Origin: Halomonas halmophila
GTDB lineage: Bacteria; Pseudomonadota; Gammaproteobacteria; Pseudomonadales; Halomonadaceae
DNA: 64,000 nt
Reading direction: 5' to 3'
Assembly: GCF_006540005.1 (NCBI RefSeq)
Contig: NZ_BJOC01000010.1
Coordinates: forward strand, 84,731-148,730
Positions within the stretch are counted from its first letter, which is position 1. Each line of letters starts with the position of its first letter. A program made the position numbers and the translations under genes. The notes beneath the pieces were generated by a model, which saw only the letters and a program-made list of their open reading frames with translations, made no database searches and was not told the DNA's origin. Positions 51,057 to 58,770 of the stretch are shown here, one piece after another.

Positions 51057-53036
51057 TCATGACGCTTGTCGCGAGCCGTCGCGGTAATCGAGCAACGCCT
51101 GGAAAGGCATCGGTCTGGCGAAATAAAAGCCCTGGACGATGTCGACGCCGGCCCGGCGGATGACGTCGAGTTCTGCCTGCGTTTCGACGCCTTCGGCAAC
51201 GACGCTCAAGTCGAGTGCGCGTCCCATCTGGACGACCGCACGCACCAGAGCCTGATTCTGGGGAGTAGCATCGATATCCTGGATAAACTCGCGGTCGAGC
51301 TTCAGCCCGCGACACGGCATGTGCGCCAGGCGTGACAGCGACGAGTAGCCCTTGCCGAAGTCGTCGATGATCAGGTCAACGCCCAGGGATTTCAGCCATT
51401 CGAAGCCCTCTTCGTTCTTCGTCCACTCCGACTCGGTGATCTCGAAGCGCATCTCGACCGCTTCCTGACAGTTGACTGTCAGTCTGTAGATCAAGGGTTC
51501 CAGCCGCTCCATGGCATAGAGCTGTTCGGGACTGAGGTTCACCTGCAGGGCGAGAGGGGGCGCATGGGGCTCACGCATTCGCGTCGAGGCCAGATCCCGG
51601 CACAGCGCCTCGGCCAGAGCGTCGGCCACGTCATGAATCAGGGGCGATTGCAAGGCGAGGGGCAGGAATTCGTCGGGCCCCAGAAGGCCGTGTTCGGGAT
51701 GATTCCAGCGCGCCAGCACCTCGGCACCGATGAGCCTGCCACCCGGTATTTCGACGATGGGCTGATAATAAGCCTCGAACTGCCCCTGTGCCAGGCCTTC
51801 ACGGATGGCGTTCTCACGTTGAACCCGGCGATCGCTTTCGCCGCGATCCAGGGGGTCGAAGTACTCGATACGGGGGCCCGGGACCTGTTTGGCGCGGAAC
51901 ATGGCGCGGTTGGCCGTGCGGTGCAGGATCTCCAGGACGTCTTCATCGCTGTGTGCGGAGAAGTCGTGAATATCCGAGCGTGCCAGCCCGATACTCGCGG
52001 CTAACCGGACATTGGCCCCGTCGATGTCAAAGGGAGACGAAAAGGCCTCCGTCAAACGGGCGAGCAGGTCTTGCCGGTCGTCTCCCGTCGGATCGATGTC
52101 GATGAGGATACCGAATTCGTCGCCACCGATGCGGCCGATCGAGCCGCCTTCGCGCAAGGCGTAGTGGAGGCGGCGGGCGACGAGGTCGATGATGCGGTCG
52201 CCCCCGGGGTGACCCAGGCTGTCGTTGACGGCCTTGAAGTTGTCCAGATCGAGAAATCCGTACCAGAAGGGGGCGCCGTCGCGCCGTGCCGCGATGATGC
52301 GCGTCATGAAGCGTTGCTGGAATTCCTCGCGGTTCGGCAGGCCGGTCAACTGGTCGAAGCACGCCCGATAGGCGAGAGCATCGCGGGCCTCCACGAGTTT
52401 CTGGTTCCAACGTCCATGCAGCCAGCCATATATCAGGGCGAATTGCAGGATGACCACGGCCACACTGGTTACCGCGACGAACTTCAGTAGATGCAGCTCC
52501 GGTATGGCAAAGGGGTGCGGGACCCAGGCGGATAGGCTGCGAGGCTCGAGAGCATAGAAGCCCCCGACTGCCAGTATGACCAGCAGCGCCCAGCCGATAC
52601 CGGCACTGGTACTGTGAATCACCAGCGCAAAGATGGGTACCGTCACCATCCATAACAGGCTGGGAGCCGCGATGCCGCCGGTTAGCCAGGAGAAGGCAAA
52701 AACGGTGCCGAAGAGTCCAGTTGTCGCCACCAGGGCACCGAGGCCCAGGTTGCCCCGGCTTTTCATGAGCAGCGGCCCGCACAGGATGGCCAATCCGCCA
52801 ACCACGGCAATCAGGCAGGCCAGGTAGGCGGTCATGAACAGGTAGAAAGCAGAGGCACACCAACCGATCGCCACCACGCCGATGGCGAAGATCACCAGCA
52901 GTCGTGCGCGGTACTCGTCGATCGAGTCGGTACTCTTCAGCTCGTCGGGAACAAAGCCGCTCACGAACCGGCTGTGTACCGTACGTTCTATCCAGTGCAA
53001 AATCGTCCTGGGACCCAACAAGTATGTTTGTTTCAC
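51057..53036 (-). CDS. Membrane GGDEF-EAL protein
   Basis: 659 residues. About six membrane helices (45-205) form a MASE-like sensor, then GGDEF (GRIGGDEFGILI near 303) and EAL in the EVL variant (GAEVLARWNHPEHG near 438, IIDDFGKGYSSLSRL, VAEGVETQAELDVI). Both active sites look usable. The first codon is a GTG at 53036 with a poor ribosome binding site; no better start is seen, so the N terminus is uncertain. It is convergent with the solute-binding-protein gene, 27 bp apart. This is the third cyclic-di-GMP enzyme within 9 kb. Confidence 0.9.
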   Translation of the reverse strand: MKQTYLLGPRTILHWIERTVHSRFVSGFVPDELKSTDSIDEYRARLLVIFAIGVVAIGWCASAFYLFMTAYLACLIAVVGGLAILCGPLLMKSRGNLGLGALVATTGLFGTVFAFSWLTGGIAAPSLLWMVTVPIFALVIHSTSAGIGWALLVILAVGGFYALEPRSLSAWVPHPFAIPELHLLKFVAVTSVAVVILQFALIYGWLHGRWNQKLVEARDALAYRACFDQLTGLPNREEFQQRFMTRIIAARRDGAPFWYGFLDLDNFKAVNDSLGHPGGDRIIDLVARRLHYALREGGSIGRIGGDEFGILIDIDPTGDDRQDLLARLTEAFSSPFDIDGANVRLAASIGLARSDIHDFSAHSDEDVLEILHRTANRAMFRAKQVPGPRIEYFDPLDRGESDRRVQRENAIREGLAQGQFEAYYQPIVEIPGGRLIGAEVLARWNHPEHGLLGPDEFLPLALQSPLIHDVADALAEALCRDLASTRMREPHAPPLALQVNLSPEQLYAMERLEPLIYRLTVNCQEAVEMRFEITESEWTKNEEGFEWLKSLGVDLIIDDFGKGYSSLSRLAHMPCRGLKLDREFIQDIDATPQNQALVRAVVQMGRALDLSVVAEGVETQAELDVIRRAGVDIVQGFYFARPMPFQALLDYRDGSRQAS

Positions 53037-53222
53037 CGGATTGGTTGCCGTTTGTCGTTATCGGGCCGGGTGACGTTTGTCGAGAGGGTAGCGTGCAACA
53101 GCCCGTCGCCATCCTGAACAAGGAGCAGGGCCATCCAGCTGGCCGAATGCCATCTTCCAAGGATGGTATCCCGCACGCTGCTTGTCCAAGATGGTGGACC
53201 GGCTAGCCCGAGGTCGGCGGCG

Positions 53223-53654
53223 TCATGAATCCGTGGGGGGCTGGTATGACGCGAAGACTTCCTGACCGGTGAGGTTGTGGGTGTCATTGCCGAAATGGTA
53301 CCAGGCAGGTTTTTCGTCGATGAATATCTGTGAATCCAGCGTCCAGGCTTCCCCCTGGTCGACGAGGCCCGCCGGCACGCCGTAATGCTCTCCGGTCTTG
53401 AGCCGGTAGAAGAGGTGGGTGCCGCAGTGTCGGCAGAAGCCGCGCTCGGCCCATTCGGAAGAGGCGTAAAGGCTGACCTGGTCCTCGCCTTCCAGCGTCA
53501 CGCGACGCACGGATTCCATTGCCAGCAGGGGGCCGCCACCCCAGATGCGGCACATGCGGCAGTGGCAGGCGACGACGTTCTGGCGCTCGGCCTCGACGGC
53601 GAGCGACACGGCACCACACAGGCAGCTGCCGCGCAGTGTCATGGCATCGTTCAT
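53223..53654 (-). CDS. GFA-family (CENP-V/glutathione-dependent formaldehyde-activating-like) zinc protein
   Basis: 143 residues. The zinc-binding cysteines are in the family order: GSCLCGAVSLAV, ACHCRMCRIWGG and RGFCRHCGTHLFY. This fold is shared by Gfa-type enzymes and CENP-V homologues; the actual reaction of most members is not known and the formaldehyde role is doubtful. GGAGA supports the start at 53654 rather than an ATG 15 bp further upstream. It lies about 200 bp downstream of the peroxiredoxin gene, with a terminator between them. Confidence 0.9.
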   Translation of the reverse strand: MNDAMTLRGSCLCGAVSLAVEAERQNVVACHCRMCRIWGGGPLLAMESVRRVTLEGEDQVSLYASSEWAERGFCRHCGTHLFYRLKTGEHYGVPAGLVDQGEAWTLDSQIFIDEKPAWYHFGNDTHNLTGQEVFASYQPPTDS

Positions 53655-53699
53655 GGTTATCTCCAGCATGGCCGAGCACCTTGCTCGGCCGCCAAGTGA

Positions 53700-53731
53700 A
53701 TAAAAGACAGGTAGGGATTCGCCCCTACCTG
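53700..53731 (-). terminator. Terminator downstream of the peroxiredoxin gene
   Basis: A perfect 9-bp stem (CAGGTAGGG / CCCTACCTG, 6-base loop) followed on the minus strand by TCTTTTATT. Confidence 0.85.
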
Positions 53732-53849
53732 CAGCTGGTACGACCGGTCGGGGCGGCGCCGGGGCAAGTGGGCGTACTCGGCCAATGTAGCCTGATTACC
53801 TGCCTGGGAGAAGCGCCGGACCCTGTGCTCAGTATAGCGAGGTGTGTGT

Positions 53850-54323
53850 TCAGAGTTGGCCGAGGACCGTTTCGGCACTGCTCTGGTCGACGCCCTTGGC
53901 ATCGACGCCGAGGTATTCCACCACACCGTCATTGGCGATCAGCGCAAAGCGCTTGCTGCGCGTACCCATGCCGCCACCACTGGCATCCATGTCCAACCCG
54001 AGGGCGCGGGCGAACTCGGCGTTGCCGTCGGCCAGCATGGTGAATTGCTGTGCGTTCTGGTCCTTCTGCCAGGCGTCCATCACGAAGGCATCGTTGACGG
54101 CCATGCAAGCCACCACGTCGACCTTGTCGAGAAGCTTGTCGGCATTGACCACGAAGCCCGGCATGTGGGTATTGGAGCAGCCGGGAGTGAAGGCACCGGG
54201 AACGGCGAACAACACGACTCGCTTGCCGGCGAAGAGCTCGCCGGTGGCGATGTCCTGCGGTCCCTGGTCGCCGTTGGTCTTGAGGGTGATGTCGGGGATG
54301 CGGTCACCGATGGCGATCGTCAT
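53850..54323 (-). CDS. Prx5-type peroxiredoxin
   Basis: 157 residues. The peroxidatic Cys49 lies in the active-site motif VPGAFTPGCSNTHMPGF. The rest of the fold (VVACMAVNDAFVMDAWQ, then RSKRFALIANDGVVEYLGVD) matches the human PRDX5/bacterial AhpE-like thioredoxin-type group. It reduces peroxides in the cytoplasm using glutathione or thioredoxin. No fused glutaredoxin is present. It is a single-gene unit. Confidence 0.94.
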   Translation of the reverse strand: MTIAIGDRIPDITLKTNGDQGPQDIATGELFAGKRVVLFAVPGAFTPGCSNTHMPGFVVNADKLLDKVDVVACMAVNDAFVMDAWQKDQNAQQFTMLADGNAEFARALGLDMDASGGGMGTRSKRFALIANDGVVEYLGVDAKGVDQSSAETVLGQL

Positions 54324-54554
54324 TTCAGGCTCCTTTCACTTTGGATAGAGACGGCGAGACGCCGCCGCTCTGTGCAGGTCCAGCATGGCCATATATGAGA
54401 GGCTGTGCAACGTGGTGAGCCGGGGTATCACCGCAACACTGGCGGTTGGGGCTGACCCGTCGGGATGGATGGTGGTGCCAGTCTTTGCTGTCTGGAGAAC
54501 GCAAAACGCCCCCGGCGCCTTGCTGCACCGAGGGCAGGGCCCGGACGGCCACTC

Positions 54555-55904
54555 TCAACGCAGCGAGAGGGCGCCGGACGCGTCGTCGCCGGCGGCATTT
54601 CGGTAAGCCGCCGATTCTTCCGCCTCGACTTCGGGGGAGAAGCGCACCACCAGGGCGCAGAGCGCAGCGAGAATGACCGCAACTCCCAGGTAGAACAGTC
54701 CTTGCTGATAGCTGAGCGATTCGGAGCGGAACAGGAAGCCGGCCGCCACGGCCCCGGCGTTACCCCCTGCGCCTACGATGCCGGCCACGGCACCGAGTGC
54801 CTTCTTGTTGATGAAGGGTACGACCCCGAACGTCGCCCCTTCCGCCATCTGCACGAAGAGGCTGAACACCAGCATGATGGCAATGGCCAGGGTCAGCACA
54901 TGCATCTGCGAGAAGAACATCAGGGCGATGCCCTCGCAGAGCATGGCAATGAACAGCCAGCGGACCCGGCCTTTTAGGCCGCTATTGCGGGCAAACAGGT
55001 CGGAGAAGATGCCCCCCAGGGTACGGGCGAACACGTTCATCAGACCGAACAGGCCGGCGATCAGGCCGGCGGTGGCCAGCGTCAGGTCAAAGTTGTCGAA
55101 GAAGTAGATGGCCGCGATGTTGTTGATGGTCAGCTCGACGCCGAAACTGGCCGCATACACCACGAACAGCGCCCATACCCGGATGTCCCGGGCAGCCGTG
55201 GCGAAGCTCTGGCCCATGCCGTGCTCCCCCCTGGCGGCCGGGAGTTCGCCACGCGCGCGAAGTGTCTCGAAGTTGCCGTCGGGCGCATCCTGGGTAAAGA
55301 AGTAATAGCCGATGCCGCACAGGAACAGCACGATACCCGGTACCACCATGGCCAGTCGCCAGCCCAGCGCTTCGTTGACGCCGAGCATCAGGATGCCGGA
55401 AAAGATCAAGGGCATCAGGATCTGGGTCGTGCCGCCGCCGAGGTTGCCCCAGCCTGCCGAAGTGGCGTTGGCAGTGCCGACCACATTCGGGGCGAACATG
55501 ATTGAGGTGTGGTACTGGGTGATCACGAAGGAGGCGCCAATGGCGCCGATGGCCAGACGGGCCAGCAAGAAGGCTTCGAAGCTCTCGACCAGTGCCATGC
55601 TCATCACCGGCAGGGCGCCCAGACACAGCAGCCAGGTGTAAGCGCGGCGTGGACCGATACGGTCGCAGAGCACGCCGATGGCCAGGCGCACCACCACAGT
55701 GATGGCCACCGAGGCAATTATGGTATTGCCGATCTGTGTCTTGGTCAGGCCCAGGTCGTCACGTACGACGGCCATGAGTGGGGCGATGCCGAACCAGCCG
55801 AAAAAACAGATGTGAAAGGCGAACCACGAGAAGTGGAAGGCGCGCATCTGTGGCGTCTTGAGGGTGAACAGGCGAATCCTGTTGGCCTTGTTGCGGATTT
55901 CCAT
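54555..55904 (-). CDS. Nitrate/nitrite transporter of the NarK/NNP (MFS) family
   Basis: 449 residues and twelve helices. Both nitrate signature motifs are present: TSAGWGNLGGG in helix 5 and GIVGAGGNAGAVAAG in helix 11. Arginines in helices 2 and 8 (VVVRLAIGVLCDRIGPRR and FARTLGGIFSDLF) are also kept, as in NarK/NasA carriers. It imports nitrate and perhaps exports nitrite across the inner membrane. Its upstream region carries a sigma-54-like promoter, an NtrC-like dyad and hairpins resembling those of the nasA and nirB leaders. This places it in the nitrate assimilation regulon although it lies 16 kb away. The start at 55904 is likely. Confidence 0.92.
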   Translation of the reverse strand: MEIRNKANRIRLFTLKTPQMRAFHFSWFAFHICFFGWFGIAPLMAVVRDDLGLTKTQIGNTIIASVAITVVVRLAIGVLCDRIGPRRAYTWLLCLGALPVMSMALVESFEAFLLARLAIGAIGASFVITQYHTSIMFAPNVVGTANATSAGWGNLGGGTTQILMPLIFSGILMLGVNEALGWRLAMVVPGIVLFLCGIGYYFFTQDAPDGNFETLRARGELPAARGEHGMGQSFATAARDIRVWALFVVYAASFGVELTINNIAAIYFFDNFDLTLATAGLIAGLFGLMNVFARTLGGIFSDLFARNSGLKGRVRWLFIAMLCEGIALMFFSQMHVLTLAIAIMLVFSLFVQMAEGATFGVVPFINKKALGAVAGIVGAGGNAGAVAAGFLFRSESLSYQQGLFYLGVAVILAALCALVVRFSPEVEAEESAAYRNAAGDDASGALSLR

Positions 55905-55945
55905 GAAGAGCCTCGTCGAGTGATTGTCGAACAACACGAGCCGGG

Positions 55946-55984
55946 CCTTCGTCATTGAAGGTCGGGTTCGACGCACTCGTACCC
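55946..55984 (-). ncRNA. Probable ANTAR target hairpins in the narK leader
   Basis: On the minus strand the first hairpin (55984-55964) has arms GGGT-A-CGA and TCG-A-ACCC around GTGCG. The second (55961-55946) has arms CCTTC and GAAGG around the hexaloop AATGAC, with A at 1 and G at 4, identical to the second loop in the nasA leader. The two are 2 bases apart. The first does not form a clean hexaloop and no U-rich terminator follows, so control may be at translation or the match may be partial. Confidence 0.5.
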
Positions 55985-56026
55985 CAGGGGCCTGGTCCAC
56001 GTCCGCCACTGCTTTCCCTTGAAGAG

Positions 56027-56041
56027 GCATGGATCCTGCCA
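56027..56041 (-). promoter_or_regulatory. Sigma-54-like promoter of narK
   Basis: On the minus strand TGGCAG (-24) and ATGCC (-12) with exact GG-N10-GC spacing (GG 56040-56039, GC 56028-56027). Transcription would begin near 56016, leaving about 110 bases of leader. Confidence 0.55.
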
Positions 56042-56062
56042 TTCTCAGAGAATGGCTTTTTT
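56038..56062 (+). terminator. Orphan plus-strand terminator upstream of narK
   Basis: GCCATTCT / AGAATGGC with a 3-base loop, followed by six T on the plus strand. No gene on the plus strand ends nearby, and the adjacent genes are both on the minus strand. It overlaps the -24 region of the candidate narK promoter. Confidence 0.7.
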
Positions 56063-56148
56063 ATCAGCAGGTTATTGACGTTATGTGACGAAAGAGACGA
56101 GGCGGCATGGACAGCAATGACGCAACGGGGTGCGGTTCATGGAAGGGC

Positions 56149-56165
56149 TGCCCCAGCATGGTGCC
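56149..56165. promoter_or_regulatory. NtrC-like dyad upstream of narK
   Basis: TGCCCC-N5-GGTGCC matches the TGCACC-N5-GGTGCA pattern at 10 of 12 positions. It lies about 110 bp upstream of the sigma-54-like element, a normal enhancer distance. Confidence 0.45.
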
Positions 56166-56178
56166 GAAAAGGCCGCCT

Positions 56179-56907
56179 TCACTGCATGGCGAAGTGATTA
56201 TTCGCTTCGGGGCAGTTCAGATAGCTGGACTGTCGGAGCCATTCCTGATCGGGGTAATAGGTGAAGAGGTACTGTTGATTCTTGATGCTGTCGATCAGCG
56301 GGCGGGCCACTTCCTGACGCACCGCCGGACAACCGTGGCTGCGTCCCAGGCGGCCGGCCTTGTCGATGAATTCCTCGCTGACATAATTGGCGCCATGCAT
56401 GACGATGGCCCGATCATAGGCACGGTCGTTGACACCCGGCTCCAGCCCCTTGAGGCGCAGGGAGTAGCCGTTGCTGCCTTGATAGCTGTTGAGGGTGCGA
56501 AACAGACCGATGCTCGACTGATGGCTTTCGGGAATGTTGGAAAAGGTGGTGGCCATGTTGTCGCCGGAGCCCTGCCCGTGGGAGACCAGTTCGCGGAACA
56601 TGAGACGCGCTCGGTCCAGATCGAAGACCCAGAGCCTGGGCTCGGTGGAGGGTAGCGAGAAGTCGATGACCGCTAGACGCTCGGCGCCGGGATCGGCACA
56701 GTCAAGGGCGCGTGCCGCGAGATGGAGTACGCCGGGGTTGGCTTGCGGTGCCAGACGCGTCAGTTCCTGTGCCAGAGGAGAGTGATCGAATTGCCGGGGG
56801 GAGTAGGCCTGGTCCATGAAGTCGCCCGCCTGCAGCGGAGAGATAAACAGCGCCAGGGCACCGGTCAGCAGGCAGCCAACACCCTGACGGAGCTTGTAAT
56901 ATGACAT
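56179..56907 (-). CDS. L,D-transpeptidase catalytic-domain family protein (YkuD-like), exported
   Basis: 242 residues with a signal peptide (VGCLLTGALALFISPLQAG). The mature domain carries the catalytic-site sequence VMHGANYVSEEF and GRLGRSHGCPAVRQEVA, where the SHGC cysteine is the nucleophile. This matches the 'murein L,D-transpeptidase catalytic domain family' that lacks a peptidoglycan-binding module. It should crosslink or edit peptidoglycan in the periplasm. It lies between narK and a second L,D-transpeptidase gene that is divergent from it. Confidence 0.9.
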   Translation of the reverse strand: MSYYKLRQGVGCLLTGALALFISPLQAGDFMDQAYSPRQFDHSPLAQELTRLAPQANPGVLHLAARALDCADPGAERLAVIDFSLPSTEPRLWVFDLDRARLMFRELVSHGQGSGDNMATTFSNIPESHQSSIGLFRTLNSYQGSNGYSLRLKGLEPGVNDRAYDRAIVMHGANYVSEEFIDKAGRLGRSHGCPAVRQEVARPLIDSIKNQQYLFTYYPDQEWLRQSSYLNCPEANNHFAMQ

Positions 56908-57007
56908 CCCGCGAGTTCCCGTCGGTGATCATCTGGACTGGACCCTGGGTCCAGCGAAGGATTCGTCCTGGCGCGTGTTGAAGCGGCGCCTCAAGGCAGT
57001 ATTATGG

Positions 57008-57034
57008 CAATATTGGCCAGGATGGCCAATATTG
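57008..57034. promoter_or_regulatory. 11-bp inverted repeat in front of the LdtD-like gene
   Basis: CAATATTGGCC and GGCCAATATTG around AGGAT, perfect. It ends 26 bp before the start codon and could be an operator for a dimeric regulator or a leader hairpin. Confidence 0.55.
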
Positions 57035-57060
57035 TCGACTATTTGCAGGGAGATTACCTC

Positions 57061-58695
57061 ATGTTCGCCGCCGATGTTTGTCGAACAGCCCGATGTCGCA
57101 AGGTTCTGGCATTGGGAGGCTGGCTGATGCTGGCTGCGCCGGCCCTGGCCCAGTCGGAGGCGCCTGGAGCGTTGTCGGGCGAGGCCTGGCAGACGCAGCT
57201 GGCCGATGCCTCAGCGCGACTGAGCCGGCTGTACCAGGTGCGCAGTGAACGGCCCATCTGGCAGGATGCCCAGCGCGTGGAAGCCCTGGTCCAGGCCCTC
57301 GGGAAGCTGGATGCCGATGGCCTCGTCCCCGAGGATTATCGGCCCGGTGAATTACAGGAGAAGGCGCGGGCGGCGCTCGCGGATCCTACCAATGCCGAGG
57401 CCAGGGCACGCTTCGAAATCCACGCCAGCCGTACTATGTTGATGGCATTGACGCATCTGCAACGCGGCAAGGTGGATCCGCAGCGGCTCTCCTCTGACTG
57501 GGAGCTGGATGTCGAGCCCCCGGACCTGGACATGGCGGCTATTTCACAGGCCCTGGACAAGGGAAACGTCGAGGCAGCATTCGATCAGGCACGCCCCTCT
57601 TTCGACCCCTACCAACAGCTGCGCGAGGGCCTGGCGCACTATCGCCGCATCGATCGACAGGGAGGCTGGCCGACCCTGAAGCATGAGGATGTCCTGCGCC
57701 CCGGAGACAGCGGCGAGAGTGTCGAGCGTCTGCGCGAGCGGCTGGCGGCCATCGGCAATACGGAGGTCGCGGCGGCGGACGCCAGTTTCTATCCGACCAT
57801 CGAGCTGAAGGCGCCGAACCCCCACGCTTATGACGACACCCTGGTCGAAGCCGTACAACGATTTCAGCGTCACCACCTGTTGGCTGACGATGGCATTGTC
57901 GGCCCCCGGACGCTCAAGGCGCTGAACATGAGCGTCGATCAGCGCATCGACCAGATTCGCGCCAACATGGAGCGGGCACGCTGGTTGCTGCATGGCCTGC
58001 CCGAGTCGTTCGTGCTGGTCGATATTGCCGGCTATGATCTGCGCTACTTCCGTCCCAATGGCGAGACCTGGCGTTCCAGGGTCGTGGTCGGGCGGCCGTA
58101 TCGTCGTACGCCGTCAATGCGTTCGGAAATCACGCACTTGACCATCAATCCCACCTGGACGGTACCGCCGACCATCATGCGCGAGGACGTGCTGCCCAAG
58201 GTGCGGCGTGATCTCGGCTATCTTCAGCGCCAGAACCTCTCGGTGCTGAGCCCTTCGGGCGAGCGGCTGGATCCGCAGAGTGTCGACTGGTCGAATCCGG
58301 GAGGGGTGATGTTGCGTCAGCAGGCCGGGGCCAGTAACCCGCTCGGCCGGCTGGTCGTGCGTTTCCCCAACGACCAGATGATCTACCTGCACGATACGCC
58401 GTCGCGGGGGCAGTTCGCGCGTTCCAAACGCGCCCTGAGCTCCGGCTGTATTCGGGTGGAAGGCGTCATGGAACTGGCCCAGCTACTATTCGACGACACC
58501 GGTACGCCAGCCGATGCCAGTCGCCTGGTGGCCGATGGGGAAACACGCAATGTGCTGCTGGACCGCCATGTGCCGGTGGTATTGCATTACTGGACGGTAC
58601 AGCCCGAGCCCGATGGGGAGCTGGCGTTTCGTCCGGACATCTATGAACGCGATGATGATCTGGTGGAGGCGCTGGACAAGCCGATCACCCTATAA
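57061..58695 (+). CDS. LdtD/YcbB-like L,D-transpeptidase
   Basis: 544 residues with a signal peptide (VLALGGWLMLAAPALAQ). The layout is that of LdtD: an N-terminal scaffold (RSERPIWQDAQRVEALVQAL, DADGLVPEDY), a peptidoglycan-binding domain (about 215-300, VEAVQRFQRHHLLADDGIVG), then YkuD with INPTWTVPPTIMREDVLPKV and the catalytic HDTPSRGQFARSKRALSSGC (Cys near 462). It makes 3-3 crosslinks in peptidoglycan. The start at 57061 has GGAG upstream; in-frame codons before it cover the inverted repeat. It converges with the M23 endopeptidase gene. Confidence 0.93.
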   Translation: MFAADVCRTARCRKVLALGGWLMLAAPALAQSEAPGALSGEAWQTQLADASARLSRLYQVRSERPIWQDAQRVEALVQALGKLDADGLVPEDYRPGELQEKARAALADPTNAEARARFEIHASRTMLMALTHLQRGKVDPQRLSSDWELDVEPPDLDMAAISQALDKGNVEAAFDQARPSFDPYQQLREGLAHYRRIDRQGGWPTLKHEDVLRPGDSGESVERLRERLAAIGNTEVAAADASFYPTIELKAPNPHAYDDTLVEAVQRFQRHHLLADDGIVGPRTLKALNMSVDQRIDQIRANMERARWLLHGLPESFVLVDIAGYDLRYFRPNGETWRSRVVVGRPYRRTPSMRSEITHLTINPTWTVPPTIMREDVLPKVRRDLGYLQRQNLSVLSPSGERLDPQSVDWSNPGGVMLRQQAGASNPLGRLVVRFPNDQMIYLHDTPSRGQFARSKRALSSGCIRVEGVMELAQLLFDDTGTPADASRLVADGETRNVLLDRHVPVVLHYWTVQPEPDGELAFRPDIYERDDDLVEALDKPITL

Positions 58696-58706
58696 TCCAG
58701 ACGGTA

Positions 58707-58737
58707 ACGCCCCACCGTCCTGAGGAGGGTGGGGCGT
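58707..58737. terminator. Hairpin between convergent cell-wall genes
   Basis: A 10-bp stem (ACGCCCCACC / GGTGGGGCGT) with an 11-base loop and no T-run. It is placed between the LdtD-like and M23 peptidase stops and probably serves both. Confidence 0.6.
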
Positions 58738-58770
58738 CGCGTCGTTGGTGGTGGCAGTGTCGCCGGGGCG

